Shown here: piece by piece, positions 1-9,510 of the stretch | Layout of the letters: each line of letters begins with the position of its first letter | Numbering within the stretch: the first letter of the stretch is position 1 | Source: Candidatus Phyllobacterium onerii | GTDB lineage: Bacteria > Pseudomonadota > Alphaproteobacteria > Rhizobiales > Rhizobiaceae | DNA length: 64,000 nt | Reading direction: 5' to 3' | Assembly: GCF_028331445.1 (NCBI RefSeq) | Contig: NZ_JAQMHX010000006.1 | Span: 310,001 to 374,000, forward strand | Notes under the pieces: generated by a model | What the model was told of the DNA's origin: nothing | Databases searched by the model: none | What the model saw: the letters and a program-made list of their open reading frames with translations, nothing else | Translations under genes and position numbers: made by a program

Positions 1-23
1 TCGGCTTTGGCACTGGGTTCCAT
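1..23 (-). CDS. Possible 5' end of a divergent gene cut by the window edge
   Basis: On the minus strand an ATG at 23-21 opens a frame that runs off the window as M-E-P-S-A-K-A. Only seven codons are visible, so no function can be read. In related Hyphomicrobiales a tyrosine recombinase gene (xerD) usually sits divergently upstream of aroK, which is why this start is worth noting. That assignment is inference from gene order, not from the residues. Confidence 0.25.
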
Positions 24-121
24 AATCCTGCAGCGGAAACCCTTATGATTTGATGAAGCTTGCGTCTTCTAATGCCATAGTTTGCTTGACGACAGCACGG
101 TTTTCCTGTCGAAACGCAATT

Positions 122-745
122 ATGAATATGACTGAAGACATAGTTGGGGCAGCCGAGATCGCGGAGCTTGCCAAGTCCATCAGAGAGCGCCTCGGACATA
201 GGTCCATCGTGCTTATCGGACTGATGGGCGCGGGCAAATCCACAGTCGGCAAAAAACTGGCGGCACTGGTCGAACTGCCATTCTTCGACGCTGACAACGA
301 AATCGAAAAAGTCTCGACCATGACTATTCCAGAACTTTTCGAAGCCTATGGAGAAGCCGAATTTCGGGACCTCGAGCGGCGTGTTATTGCCCGCATGCTG
401 GAAAATGGACCGATCGTGCTGGCGACCGGCGGCGGTGCTTATATGAATGAGCTTACGCGCAAAGCTATCGCTTCGGAGGGTATTTCGCTCTGGCTGAAAG
501 CTGAACTTGATGTGCTGATGGCGCGTGTTGCGCGCAAACAGAACCGGCCGCTTTTGAAAAACGATAATCCCCGAGGTGTGATGGAACGGCTTATGACCGA
601 GCGCCACCCGATTTATTCGATCGCCGATCTGGTGGTGAACTCCCGCGAAGAAAACAAGGAAATTATTGCCTTCGAAGCAATGCAGGCAATTGCCGGCCAT
701 CTTGACGGCATCGCACCCCGCAGCAATGAGGAATCCGGTTCATGA
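122..745 (+). CDS. aroK: Shikimate kinase
   Basis: Phosphorylates shikimate with ATP to shikimate 3-phosphate in the cytoplasmic chorismate pathway. The 207-residue product has the P-loop GLMGAGKST at residues 33-41, an acidic DAD motif just after it for Mg/shikimate, the shikimate-binding ATGGGAY segment, and the RPLL lid. In-frame codons extend upstream to position 50 (TTG, then ATG at 53). The ATG at 122 is preferred because it places the P-loop at the usual distance from the N-terminus; no clear Shine-Dalgarno helps. The stop overlaps the aroB start (ATGA), indicating translational coupling in an aroK-aroB operon. Confidence 0.95.
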   Translation: MNMTEDIVGAAEIAELAKSIRERLGHRSIVLIGLMGAGKSTVGKKLAALVELPFFDADNEIEKVSTMTIPELFEAYGEAEFRDLERRVIARMLENGPIVLATGGGAYMNELTRKAIASEGISLWLKAELDVLMARVARKQNRPLLKNDNPRGVMERLMTERHPIYSIADLVVNSREENKEIIAFEAMQAIAGHLDGIAPRSNEESGS

Positions 746-1866
746 CCGAAGCGGTTACCATTACCACTGTACCCGTGAAGCTCGGGGATCGTTCCTATGA
801 TATTCTCATCGGGGCCGGATTGATCGATCGGGCCGGATACGAGATTGCAAAGCGGGCAAAATCGGTGCGTGTCGCCATTGTCAGCGACGAGACTGTCGCA
901 GGTCTGCATCTCGATAGGCTCGCGCGAAGCCTGACGGCTGCAGGTATAGATTCTACGCCCATCTTGGTCGCACCCGGGGAGAAATCCAAAGGTTTTGCAA
1001 CACTCGAAACCGTAACCAATGCAATTCTTTCCGCGCGTCTTGAGCGCGGCGATATCGTGGTTGCTTTCGGCGGCGGTGTCATTGGCGACCTTGCCGGTTT
1101 TGCGGCAGGCATTGCCCGTCGCGGTATGGGATTCATCCAGATACCAACATCTTTGTTGGCGCAAGTCGATTCGTCCGTTGGCGGCAAGACGGGTATCAAC
1201 ACTGCACATGGCAAGAACCTCGTTGGCGTCTTTTATCAGCCACAACTCGTTCTGGCCGATACGGATGTGCTCGACACATTAACTCCGCGTGAGTTCCGTG
1301 CCGGTTACGCTGAAGTTGCAAAATACGGGCTGATCGACCGGCCGGATTTTTTTGTCTGGCTGGAAAAGAATTGGCGCGGGATTTTCGCTGGTGGACCCGA
1401 ACGCACTGAGGCCATTGCCATATCATGCCAATCCAAAGCCGATGTCGTCGCCAGAGATGAACGCGAAACAGGAGATCGCGCGCTGCTCAATCTTGGCCAT
1501 ACGTTTGGCCATGCATTGGAAACCGCGACGAATTACGATTCCGGGCGGTTGGTGCATGGCGAAGGGGTCTCCATCGGAATGGTTCTCGCCCACCAGTTTT
1601 CAGCAAAGATGAATCTGGCGAGCCCGGACGATGCGGTTCGTGTCGAAACGCATCTGCGCCACGTCGGGCTCCCGGTTTCCATAGACGATATCCCCGGGGA
1701 ACTACCCTCCGCGGAAAAACTGATGGACTATATTGCCCAAGATAAAAAGGTAGCGCGCGGGGCGCTCACTTTCATTTTGACTCGCGGCATTGGCCAATCG
1801 TTTATCGCAAAAGACGTGCCGCCATCCGCTGTGCTAAGCTTTTTGCAGGAGAAACATCCGACATGA
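742..1866 (+). CDS. aroB: 3-dehydroquinate synthase
   Basis: Converts DAHP to 3-dehydroquinate, the second shikimate pathway step, using NAD and a divalent metal. The 374-residue product is full length. Visible signatures are the glycine-rich NAD segment [12 protein letters not shown], the metal/substrate stretch AEVAKYGLI, the histidine motif [12 protein letters not shown] and the following HGEGVSIGM. It overlaps aroK by four bases upstream and the CBS-domain protein gene by four bases downstream, so the three genes are probably one transcript. Confidence 0.97.
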   Translation: MTEAVTITTVPVKLGDRSYDILIGAGLIDRAGYEIAKRAKSVRVAIVSDETVAGLHLDRLARSLTAAGIDSTPILVAPGEKSKGFATLETVTNAILSARLERGDIVVAFGGGVIGDLAGFAAGIARRGMGFIQIPTSLLAQVDSSVGGKTGINTAHGKNLVGVFYQPQLVLADTDVLDTLTPREFRAGYAEVAKYGLIDRPDFFVWLEKNWRGIFAGGPERTEAIAISCQSKADVVARDERETGDRALLNLGHTFGHALETATNYDSGRLVHGEGVSIGMVLAHQFSAKMNLASPDDAVRVETHLRHVGLPVSIDDIPGELPSAEKLMDYIAQDKKVARGALTFILTRGIGQSFIAKDVPPSAVLSFLQEKHPT

Positions 1867-3146
1867 CCCTGGAAATCTGGATCTTTTGCGGAATCATATT
1901 CCTTTTGATCCTGATGTCCGCCTTGTTTTCAGGGTCTGAGACCGCTCTGACAGCCGTATCTCGTGCACGTATGCATCGCTTGTCCAAGCGCGGCGACGAA
2001 CGCGCGGCCGTAGTGGAAAATCTGATAGAGAAGCGGGACCGGCTTATTGGTGTCATGCTCATCGGCAACAACCTCATCAATATTCTAGCCTCATCGTTGA
2101 CGACGAGTATGCTGCTAACATTGTTTGGCCAAGCTGGCGTTGCCTACGCCACGGCGATAATGACAGTCTTGCTAGTCATCTTCGCGGAGGTGTTGCCCAA
2201 GTCCTGGGCTATTTCGAGTCCCGATAGAAATTCGCTCGCCCTTGTCCGGTTCGCCCAGATAGTCGTCTTTCTGTTCGGCCCCCTTTCTGATCTCATCAAT
2301 TGGATCGTTCGCCAGATTCTTGCAGTGTTCGGCATCAATCTTGCGGCAGGCACGTCAATGTTGTCAGCCCAGGAAGAACTGCGGGGCACTGTCGATCTAT
2401 TACACAAGGAAGGCTCTGTCGTTAAAGGTGATCGGGACCAGATCGGCGGTCTTCTCGACCTGCGTGAACTTGAAGTCTACGACGTTATGATCCACCGGAC
2501 CGATATGGATTCGGTCAACGCAGACGATCCCATCGAAACCATCATTACAGAAATCCTGGCGAGTCATCATACCCGGATTCCTGTCTGGAAGGACGCGAAC
2601 GACAATATTGTCGGCGTTGTTCATGCCAAGGATCTGGTGCGGGCGATCCGCGACGCCAATCGGGACTTTTCCAAGATCAACATCATGAAGGTGGCGACGA
2701 AGCCATGGTTCGTTCCGGATACGACAAGCCTTCAGGATCAGCTTAATGCCTTTCTGAGACGCAAAGCGCATATCGCCATCGTGGTCGATGAATATGGCGA
2801 CGTGCAAGGATTGATCACTCTTGAAGACATTCTCGAAGAGATTGTTGGCGATATCGCCGATGAGCATGACATCGATGTGCAGGGTTGCCGTCCTCAACCG
2901 GATGGTTCAGTGCTGGTCGACGGCTCAGTCCCCATTCGCGATCTCAATCGGGCCTTGGATTGGCATTTGCCCGACGCCGAAGCGACGACCATTGCCGGTC
3001 TCGTAATCCACGAAACACAGAGCATTCCTAAAGAAAAACAGGCTTTCACCTTCCACGGCAAGCGTTTCACAATCCTGAAGCGGGAAAAAAACCGCATCAC
3101 GCGCCTGCGCATTCGACCAATCGAGGATGACGACAAGCTGGGTTGA
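1863..3146 (+). CDS. HlyC/CorC-family transporter (DUF21 and CBS domains)
   Basis: A 427-residue inner-membrane protein. An N-terminal DUF21 (CNNM-type) region of about 185 residues carries the hydrophobic segments, including a start-proximal helix and the conserved SGSETALTA and GNNLINI motifs. A cytoplasmic CBS pair follows (about residues 205-330), and then the C-terminal CorC_HlyC domain. Family members are linked to Mg/Co homeostasis; the old 'hemolysin' label is not informative. The start overlaps the aroB stop (ATGA). The gene converges on bolA with a four-base gap. Confidence 0.9.
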   Translation: MTLEIWIFCGIIFLLILMSALFSGSETALTAVSRARMHRLSKRGDERAAVVENLIEKRDRLIGVMLIGNNLINILASSLTTSMLLTLFGQAGVAYATAIMTVLLVIFAEVLPKSWAISSPDRNSLALVRFAQIVVFLFGPLSDLINWIVRQILAVFGINLAAGTSMLSAQEELRGTVDLLHKEGSVVKGDRDQIGGLLDLRELEVYDVMIHRTDMDSVNADDPIETIITEILASHHTRIPVWKDANDNIVGVVHAKDLVRAIRDANRDFSKINIMKVATKPWFVPDTTSLQDQLNAFLRRKAHIAIVVDEYGDVQGLITLEDILEEIVGDIADEHDIDVQGCRPQPDGSVLVDGSVPIRDLNRALDWHLPDAEATTIAGLVIHETQSIPKEKQAFTFHGKRFTILKREKNRITRLRIRPIEDDDKLG

Positions 3147-3150
3147 GCCT

Positions 3151-3453
3151 TTAAGAGCGTGTTGTCTCTCCGGGCGCTGCGGGTTCGAGTGCCAATGCGT
3201 GGACGCTGCCATTCAGTTCGTCCTGTAGCACATCATTGATGGCGCGATGGCGAGCAACGCGCGACATACCGGCGAATGCCTCCGCGACAATCCGCACACG
3301 AAAATGCGTTTCGCCTGAACCGTCAAATGTGCCATGATGCTCGCTGTCAGAATGTTGGTGGCCGGCGTGCAGATGGCTTTCATTGATGACTGCCAACGAA
3401 ACAGGATGAAAAGCCTGCGTCAGTTTGTTTTCGATCACCGACTGAGTGGACAT
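3151..3453 (-). CDS. bolA: BolA-family protein
   Basis: A 100-residue single-domain protein with the BolA fold pattern: an N-terminal helix (ENKLTQAF), the ESHLHAGH segment containing the conserved histidines, ETHFRVRIV, and the helix RHRAINDVL. BolA proteins partner with monothiol glutaredoxins in Fe-S handling and stress responses. The ATG at 3453 has a clean AGGAG about seven bases upstream; an in-frame codon 15 triplets further up lacks this. It is transcribed toward the HlyC/CorC gene and away from the J-domain gene. Confidence 0.9.
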   Translation of the reverse strand: MSTQSVIENKLTQAFHPVSLAVINESHLHAGHQHSDSEHHGTFDGSGETHFRVRIVAEAFAGMSRVARHRAINDVLQDELNGSVHALALEPAAPGETTRS

Positions 3454-3597
3454 TTCGTTCTCCTGCGCCCATATGGTAGTTTCACTTGGCAAATCCATTC
3501 ATGATCACAAATTTACCGCCATTTCAGGCGTTAGGTCTATCCATGGGTAAATGTCAATTCCTGTTCCGCCAACCGATCCGTTGATGATTCTGATTCG

Positions 3598-4251
3598 ATG
3601 ACCTCAAGTTCGAAATATTTTGACAGCATCCGCATCCGCCCGAAAAAGGTGGACGAGGAGAAATCGCGCACACCTGTCTGCCAATGGGACGGTTGCGATA
3701 AGCCTGGACCACATCGTGCTCCTGTGGGGCGTGAGAAGGAAGGCGAGTTCTTCCATTTCTGCATCGACCATGTGCGTGAGTACAACAAGGGTTATAATTA
3801 TTTCTCTGGCCTCTCGGATGCCGAGGTAGCCAGATACCAGAAGGAAGCTTTGACGGGCGACCGCCCGACCTGGACCGTTGCGGGGTTACCTGGAAGCGGA
3901 GCCGGCGCAAGCGCCAGTACGCGTGCTCAAGCGAGCGCCAGCGCCAAGACGTCACCGGATTTTTCGAAGTTGCGTTCGGGTCGCGCGGCATATCAGAACA
4001 GATTCCGGGACCCCAACAGCGTTTTCAATGAGGCGCGGGTCCATATCCGCAAGCTCAAGCCATTGGAGTCGAAAGCACTGGATACGCTCGGGCTTGGCGC
4101 AAAAGCCACTGGCGAAGACATAAAGTCGCGCTATAAAGAGCTTGTGAAGATCCATCACCCCGATGCTAATGGCGGTGACAGGGCTTCCGAGGATCGTTTC
4201 CGTGACGTAATCCAGGCCTATCAATTGCTCAAAGCGGCTGGTTTCTGCTAA
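3598..4251 (+). CDS. J-domain (DnaJ-like) protein with C-terminal J domain
   Basis: A 217-residue protein whose J domain is at the C-terminus (about residues 150-217), with the diagnostic His-Pro-Asp at 187-189 (IHHPDANGGDRASE). The N-terminal half has several conserved-looking Cys and Trp residues (CQWDGCDKPG, FCIDHVREYNKGYNYF), followed by an Ala/Ser-rich linker. There is no G/F region or zinc-finger domain, so this is a class III J protein, not DnaJ itself. It lies directly upstream of cobS-cobT in the same direction. A link to cobaltochelatase assembly is a reasonable inference only. Confidence 0.9.
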   Translation: MTSSSKYFDSIRIRPKKVDEEKSRTPVCQWDGCDKPGPHRAPVGREKEGEFFHFCIDHVREYNKGYNYFSGLSDAEVARYQKEALTGDRPTWTVAGLPGSGAGASASTRAQASASAKTSPDFSKLRSGRAAYQNRFRDPNSVFNEARVHIRKLKPLESKALDTLGLGAKATGEDIKSRYKELVKIHHPDANGGDRASEDRFRDVIQAYQLLKAAGFC

Positions 4252-4334
4252 CCCACGATTGAGCCGAATTCGGAACCTCACAGCGAGGTTCCAAACTATC
4301 TTTATGCGTCTGCGCGTGCAGTCGCGCTGGAGGC

Positions 4335-5324
4335 ATGATGAATAAGGTTGATCGCGATATTGCGAATTTGCCGGATACAACGGTTTCTGCTGCAAAATTG
4401 TTTGGTTTTGAAACCGATATGATGGTTCCTGCCTATAAGGCGGGTGACGCTTATGTGCCGGAAATCGACACGGACTATCTCTTCGACAAACAGACCACGC
4501 TGGCCATTCTCGCGGGTTTTGCCTTCAATCGCCGTGTCATGGTCTCCGGCTATCACGGTACGGGCAAATCGACCCATATCGAGCAGGTCGCCGCACGGCT
4601 TAACTGGCCATGCGTGCGTGTCAATCTGGACAGCCACGTCAGCCGTATCGACCTTGTTGGCAAGGATGCGATCGTCGTCAAGGAAGGTATGCAGATCACC
4701 GAATTCCGCGACGGCATCCTGCCTTGGGCTTATCAGCATAATGTCGCGCTTGTATTCGACGAGTATGATGCGGGACGTCCGGACGTAATGTTCGTCATCC
4801 AGCGCGTGCTCGAATCGTCGGGTCGTCTGACGCTACTCGATCAAAGTCGCGTTATCCGCCCGCATCCCGCTTTTCGTCTGTTTGCGACCGCCAATACGGT
4901 TGGCCTTGGTGATACGACGGGCCTTTATCATGGTACGCAGCAGATCAATCAGGCGCAGATGGACCGCTGGTCCATTGTGACGACCCTCAACTATCTGCCG
5001 CACGATAATGAGGCGGCTATCGTTGCCGCCAAGGCCAAGCATTATCAGAACAAGGAAGGCAAGGAGATCGTCTCCAAGATGGTGCGCGTCGCTGATATGA
5101 CGCGCGCAGCGTTCATCAATGGCGACCTGTCGACTGTCATGAGCCCACGTACCGTGATCACATGGGCGGAAAATGCCGATATCTTCAAGGACGTAGGTTT
5201 TGCTTTCCGTCTGACCTTCCTCAACAAGTGCGACGAACTCGAACGTCCGCTGGTTGCCGAGTTCTATCAGCGGGCATTTGGCAAGGAACTGCCTGAATCG
5301 ACCGCCAATGTGGTCATTGGCTGA
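4335..5324 (+). CDS. cobS: Aerobic cobaltochelatase subunit CobS
   Basis: MoxR/AAA+ ATPase subunit of the CobN-CobS-CobT cobaltochelatase, which inserts Co into hydrogenobyrinate a,c-diamide in aerobic B12 synthesis. In the 329 residues the Walker A motif GYHGTGKST is at 72-80, and a Walker B-like VALVFDEYD follows. FATANTVG and a sensor region follow in the usual AAA+ order. The second codon is also ATG (4338), so the start may be one codon later. cobT begins 14 bases downstream, indicating an operon. Confidence 0.96.
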   Translation: MMNKVDRDIANLPDTTVSAAKLFGFETDMMVPAYKAGDAYVPEIDTDYLFDKQTTLAILAGFAFNRRVMVSGYHGTGKSTHIEQVAARLNWPCVRVNLDSHVSRIDLVGKDAIVVKEGMQITEFRDGILPWAYQHNVALVFDEYDAGRPDVMFVIQRVLESSGRLTLLDQSRVIRPHPAFRLFATANTVGLGDTTGLYHGTQQINQAQMDRWSIVTTLNYLPHDNEAAIVAAKAKHYQNKEGKEIVSKMVRVADMTRAAFINGDLSTVMSPRTVITWAENADIFKDVGFAFRLTFLNKCDELERPLVAEFYQRAFGKELPESTANVVIG

Positions 5325-5338
5325 GCGTCACGATAAAG

Positions 5339-7228
5339 ATGGCTGGTTCCGGAGATAATTCACGTGCGAATCCCAAAGGTCCGGTTGATTCCGAGCCTTT
5401 CAAGCGCGCGCTTACGGGATGCATGCGTGCGATTGCCGGCGACCATGAAATGGAAGTCGGGTTCGGTAACGACAAGCCGGCCCTGACCGGTCATCGTGCC
5501 CGGCTTCCCGATCTACCCAAGCGCCCAACTGCCAATGATGTAGCGGTCACGCGCGGCCTCGGCGACTCGATGGCGCTGCGCAAAGCTTGTCACAATGACC
5601 GTATTCACGCGACACTGGCGCCTGAAGGCAAGCAGGCGAGGGCGATCTTTGACGCGGTCGAGCAGGCGCGCGTCGAGGCCATCGGTGCGCTGCGTATGGA
5701 TGGCGTCGCCGACAACTTGACTTCGATGCTTTCGGACAAATATGCCCGGGCCAATTTCCCGGCAATAACCGATAAAGCTGAGGCGCCGCTGGAAGAAGCC
5801 GTGGCGCTATTGGTCCGTGAAAAGCTTACGGGCCGCAAAGCGCCGGAATCAGCTGGCAATGTGCTTGACCTGTGGCGTGACTGGATCGAGGAGAAAGCCG
5901 CGGCAGACCTCGACCATCTCGGCGCCAAGATCAATGATCAGAACGCTTTCGCTCGCGTCGTACGCGAGATGCTGGCTTCCATGGAGATGGCGGAAGAGCT
6001 GGCGCAGGAGAGCCAGGAAGACGACAGCCAGGACAATAACGAAGACTCGCCCGAACCGGAAGAAAACAACGAAGGCGGTTCGGATGAGAACGAGGGCAGC
6101 GATTCGTCCGAGAATGATGAGTCCGATACATCCAGCGACGACAGCCAGTCCGGCGAGACCGAAGCCGCCGACGCTTCGTCTGACGATATGGACGAGGATT
6201 CGGACGCGGATGCCGAGATCCCCGGTGAGGCGCGGCGCCCCAACCAGCCGTTCTCCAACCTCGGAAGTGAGAGCGGCTACAAGATTTTCACGCAGGAATT
6301 CGACGAAACGACCGATGCGGAAGAGCTTTGCGACGAGGCCGAGCTGGAGCGTCTGCGGGCCTTCCTCGATAAGCAACTCGCCAATCTCTCTGCCGTCGTT
6401 GGACGCTTGGCAAACAAGTTGCAACGCCGCTTGATGGCGCAACAAAACCGCTCATGGGACTTCGATCTGGAGGAGGGTTACCTCGATAGCGCCCGTCTTG
6501 TACGTATTGTAATCGATCCAACGCAACCACTTTCCTATAAGCAGGAACGCGACACGGATTTCCGCGATACGATCGTGACGTTGCTCATCGACAATTCCGG
6601 TTCCATGCGCGGGCGGCCTATAACCGTTGCCGCTACGTGCGCGGACATTCTGGCGAGGACGCTGGAGCGTTGCGGTGTGAAGGTGGAAATCCTCGGGTTC
6701 ACCACCAAGGCCTGGAAAGGCGGTCAGGCGCGTGAAGCCTGGCTGGAACGTGGCAAGCCTGCCAATCCCGGGCGTCTCAATGACCTGCGCCACATCGTTT
6801 ATAAGCGTGCTGACGCCCCATGGCGTCGCTCACGGCGCAACTTGGGGCTGATGATGCGTGAAGGCCTCCTGAAAGAGAACATCGACGGCGAAGCCCTGAT
6901 ATGGGCGCACCAACGCTTGCTGGGCCGTCCTGAGCAGCGCCGTATCCTGATGATGATCTCGGATGGCGCTCCGGTTGATGATTCTACTCTTTCGGTCAAT
7001 CCGGGCAACTATCTTGAGCGGCACTTGCGCGCTGTGATCGAGGAGATCGAAACACGTTCGCCAGTTGAGCTGATCGCTATTGGTATCGGTCATGATGTGA
7101 CCCGGTACTATCGCCGAGCTGTTACTATCGTCGATGCGGAGGAACTGGCCGGCGCCATGACTGAACAACTGGCTTCACTGTTTGAAGAGCCGGAACGACA
7201 GAGCGCAAAAAAGTCAGTGCGGCGATAA
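5339..7228 (+). CDS. cobT: Aerobic cobaltochelatase subunit CobT
   Basis: Partner of CobS in the ATP-dependent cobaltochelatase complex. The 629-residue product has an N-terminal conserved region and a strongly acidic low-complexity stretch (about residues 220-297, dense in D, E, S and N). A C-terminal von Willebrand A domain has the MIDAS motif DNSGS starting at residue 418 ([11 protein letters not shown]) and later [10 protein letters not shown]. It is typical for CobT in length and layout. It follows cobS closely, and the next exported protein gene starts one base after its stop. Confidence 0.96.
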   Translation: MAGSGDNSRANPKGPVDSEPFKRALTGCMRAIAGDHEMEVGFGNDKPALTGHRARLPDLPKRPTANDVAVTRGLGDSMALRKACHNDRIHATLAPEGKQARAIFDAVEQARVEAIGALRMDGVADNLTSMLSDKYARANFPAITDKAEAPLEEAVALLVREKLTGRKAPESAGNVLDLWRDWIEEKAAADLDHLGAKINDQNAFARVVREMLASMEMAEELAQESQEDDSQDNNEDSPEPEENNEGGSDENEGSDSSENDESDTSSDDSQSGETEAADASSDDMDEDSDADAEIPGEARRPNQPFSNLGSESGYKIFTQEFDETTDAEELCDEAELERLRAFLDKQLANLSAVVGRLANKLQRRLMAQQNRSWDFDLEEGYLDSARLVRIVIDPTQPLSYKQERDTDFRDTIVTLLIDNSGSMRGRPITVAATCADILARTLERCGVKVEILGFTTKAWKGGQAREAWLERGKPANPGRLNDLRHIVYKRADAPWRRSRRNLGLMMREGLLKENIDGEALIWAHQRLLGRPEQRRILMMISDGAPVDDSTLSVNPGNYLERHLRAVIEEIETRSPVELIAIGIGHDVTRYYRRAVTIVDAEELAGAMTEQLASLFEEPERQSAKKSVRR

Positions 7229-7229
7229 C

Positions 7230-8243
7230 ATGAACCGAACTGCGCTGGCTTTTCGGCGCGCATCGCTTTGCCTCGTGTTCCTCGTTGCAATGCCGGTTTC
7301 AGCGGAGGAAAACGCGGTCGTTTCCCCAGCTACCATCGAGTCCCATGTGGTCTCCAATTTTCGCATCGGCTCGTCCGAGAGACGGTTCGGGGAGCTTGAA
7401 TTTGTTGGCGGCCTGGAAATGACCTCTGCAAGTTCCGACTTTGGCGGCCTTTCCGCGTTTCGCTATCTGGATTCAGGAAAGAAATTTCTCGGCATCACCG
7501 ATACTGGCTTCTGGTATGCGGGTACGATGCAGCGCGATGAAGAGGGCAGACCCGCATCGATCAGCAGTTTTCGCTTGGCACCGATTCAAAGCGAGGAGGG
7601 TGTTCCCGTCGAGGGCAAATGGAACTCCGACGCCGAAGGTATGAGCGTTTACGGCAATACCGTCACCGTCTCATTCGAGCGTATTCACCGGATTGCAGAA
7701 TATGTGCTGGACCTAGAAAACTTTGCGTCGACACCAAAGAATGTCCCTCTGCCGATCCCACGCGACGAACTGCGCAACAACCGCGGCATAGAGACGATAG
7801 CCTATTCACCAGCCTCCAGCCCATTGCACGGGGGACGGATTGCCGTAACCGAGAAAAGCATCAACAAAGCCGGCGATATGTTTGCCGCAGTTCTTGAAGG
7901 ACCGGAGAAAGGTATTTTCTTTGTCAAACGCCGCGATGATTTCGACGTCAGCGATGGCGATTTCCTGCCCGATGGTGATTTGTTGCTGCTCGAGCGCCGC
8001 TTCAGCATAGCCAGCGGCGTGGTCCTTAGAATACGAAGGATACCCGCGGCAAGCATCAAACCTGGTGCTACGGTCGACGGCGAATTCATCCTGCAGGCGG
8101 ACATGCGAAACCAGATAGACAATATGGAAGGGCTGGATGTCTGGCAGACGGCAGACGGTTCTACCCGACTATCACTCGTATCAGATGATAATCATTCCAT
8201 CCTGCAACGGAATCTCTATCTGGAATTCCGGTTTGCCGAGTAA
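7230..8243 (+). CDS. Exported esterase-like/phytase-like protein
   Basis: A 337-residue protein with an N-terminal signal peptide (RRASLCLVFLVAMPVSA, cleavage likely before EEN). The mature part resembles the 'esterase-like activity of phytase' family: GGLSAFRYLDSGKKFLGITD, DAEGMSV, NRGIETIAYSP and DNMEGLDVW mark successive beta-propeller-like repeats. The ATG at 7230 is chosen because it starts exactly at the signal peptide, one base after the cobT stop; an in-frame upstream extension would overlap cobT. Substrate is unknown. Its 3' end overlaps the convergent transporter gene by 28 bases. Confidence 0.8.
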   Translation: MNRTALAFRRASLCLVFLVAMPVSAEENAVVSPATIESHVVSNFRIGSSERRFGELEFVGGLEMTSASSDFGGLSAFRYLDSGKKFLGITDTGFWYAGTMQRDEEGRPASISSFRLAPIQSEEGVPVEGKWNSDAEGMSVYGNTVTVSFERIHRIAEYVLDLENFASTPKNVPLPIPRDELRNNRGIETIAYSPASSPLHGGRIAVTEKSINKAGDMFAAVLEGPEKGIFFVKRRDDFDVSDGDFLPDGDLLLLERRFSIASGVVLRIRRIPAASIKPGATVDGEFILQADMRNQIDNMEGLDVWQTADGSTRLSLVSDDNHSILQRNLYLEFRFAE

Positions 8244-8866
8244 ATAGCGGGGGCGAATATTGCAAGGATCGCTCCGTAGGGCACCAGCATCACGACAGCC
8301 ATGAACATTTTTACCATCAGATCGCCAAAACCCAACGACATCCACAATGGAATTTCCCGGCCAAGGAACGGCACCAGCATGGCGAGTGACGAATCGGCGT
8401 GGCCTGTCGCGGTGTCTATCCAGGAAAAGTTTGCAGCAAAGGCGATCGAGAAAAACAACAAAGTGTCTAGCAGCGAACCGAAGATGGCAGAAGCAAAAGG
8501 CGCCTTCCACCAGGTCAACTGCCGCAATCTGTTGAATACGGTGATGTCCAGCAGCTGGGCTGTCAGGAATGCCGTGCCCGATGCGATAGCGATGCGCGGT
8601 GTTGCCAGCCAGACAGAAAGGACGACGGCAATCGCAAACCCCACATAGACGACCTTCCGGGCAAAGGCCGGGCCGAATGTGCGATTTGCAAGATCGTTGA
8701 CCAGAAAGGCTATCGGGTAGGTAAAGGCGCCATAGGTCAGGATTTCCCCCAATCCAAAATGATCAAAAGGATACTGAACAAGGATATTGGACGCGGCAAC
8801 GACCGCGCACATGGCTATAACGGGGAGAATAAAGTCCGAAAAGGTATAGGCGCGTTGCAGCGGCAT
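8216..8866 (-). CDS. VUT-family queuosine precursor transporter
   Basis: A 216-residue polytopic membrane protein with about six hydrophobic helices. FTYPIAFLVNDLANR near residues 48-62 and the later GSLLDTLLFF segment match the YhhQ/VUT family, which imports preQ0/preQ1 for tRNA queuosine synthesis. The leader is short (about 80 bases to rpmB) and shows no recognisable preQ1 aptamer. The 3' end overlaps the convergent esterase-like gene. It could be cotranscribed with rpmB by read-through, but a hairpin lies between them. Confidence 0.85.
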   Translation of the reverse strand: MPLQRAYTFSDFILPVIAMCAVVAASNILVQYPFDHFGLGEILTYGAFTYPIAFLVNDLANRTFGPAFARKVVYVGFAIAVVLSVWLATPRIAIASGTAFLTAQLLDITVFNRLRQLTWWKAPFASAIFGSLLDTLLFFSIAFAANFSWIDTATGHADSSLAMLVPFLGREIPLWMSLGFGDLMVKMFMAVVMLVPYGAILAIFAPAIYSANRNSR

Positions 8867-8896
8867 TTTTTTATCCTGGGTAATGGAACCAGCAAT

Positions 8897-8918
8897 AAGG
8901 CCAGCATTTGCTGGCCTC
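8897..8918 (-). terminator. Hairpin after rpmB, possible terminator
   Basis: A perfect 8-bp inverted repeat (GGCCAGCA / TGCTGGCC, 8899-8916) lies between the rpmB stop and the transporter start. On the minus strand it is followed by TTATTGC, a weak U-tract, so termination is plausible but not certain. Confidence 0.4.
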
Positions 8919-8946
8919 GACGACTAGAAATAGAAGCGATTGCTGA

Positions 8947-9246
8947 TTAAGCAGCGACCGGAGCTTCGAGAAGCTTCTTGGCAATCTGGCGCTTCAGGAG
9001 ACGAGCGCGCTGCGACAGCTCCTTCTCGTCAGCCTTGACCAGGAATGCATCCAGACCACCGCGATGCTCGACGCTGCGTAGGGCGTGAGCCGAAACGCGC
9101 AGGCGATAGCTCTGACCGAGGGCTTCGGAGATCAGCGTTACGTGGCAAAGATTCGGCAAGAAGCGGCGGCGCGTTCTGTTGTTCGCGTGGCTCACGTTGT
9201 TACCATACTGCACCGACTTAGCGGTCAATTCACATGTGCGGGACAT
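8947..9246 (-). CDS. rpmB: 50S ribosomal protein L28
   Basis: A 99-residue basic ribosomal protein. It begins [20 protein letters not shown] and continues with [36 protein letters not shown], and the alphaproteobacterial extension [18 protein letters not shown]. Length and wording are those of L28 in this group. A near-consensus sigma-70 promoter lies about 115 bases upstream (9362-9390). Confidence 0.97.
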   Translation of the reverse strand: MSRTCELTAKSVQYGNNVSHANNRTRRRFLPNLCHVTLISEALGQSYRLRVSAHALRSVEHRGGLDAFLVKADEKELSQRARLLKRQIAKKLLEAPVAA

Positions 9247-9361
9247 CTGGTCTCACCTTCAAATTTTTCATTCGCCTTTGTCCGAATATTTCCTGCTACC
9301 ATCGCACGTTGCCGTGCAGCGGCTCGCTTATCGGATGGGCGGCCTATTGGGAAGTCGCGTT

Positions 9362-9390
9362 TCTATAGTGATATGGGCCGCGCGCGTCAA
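9362..9390 (-). promoter_or_regulatory. Sigma-70-type promoter for rpmB
   Basis: On the minus strand TTGACG (9390-9385) is separated by exactly 17 bases from TATAGA (9367-9362). This is one of the closest matches to the housekeeping consensus in the window, and it points at rpmB with a leader of roughly 110 bases. No start-site data are available. Confidence 0.7.
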
Positions 9391-9510
9391 GTGCACTTAT
9401 GCCAAGTTTGGCGCTACTTATATCTAATACAGGCCAGCGTTGTAAGGTTTATCACAACTTTGCCTGCTTTATACGCTCGAACAATCACTGCAGGGATGCG
9501 TTGGACAAGA

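Noticed and set aside
4252-4334. Possible cobalamin riboswitch before cobS
   Set aside because: The gap is only 83 bases, far too short, with no B12-box-like sequence.
8867-8946. Possible preQ1 riboswitch before the queuosine-precursor transporter
   Set aside because: The gap is short, and I see only a simple hairpin, not the stem plus A-rich tail of preQ1-I or the larger preQ1-II fold.
9085-9510. N-terminal extension of the DUF3108 protein
   Set aside because: Antisense to rpmB and its promoter; the signal peptide defines a start near 9496-9520.
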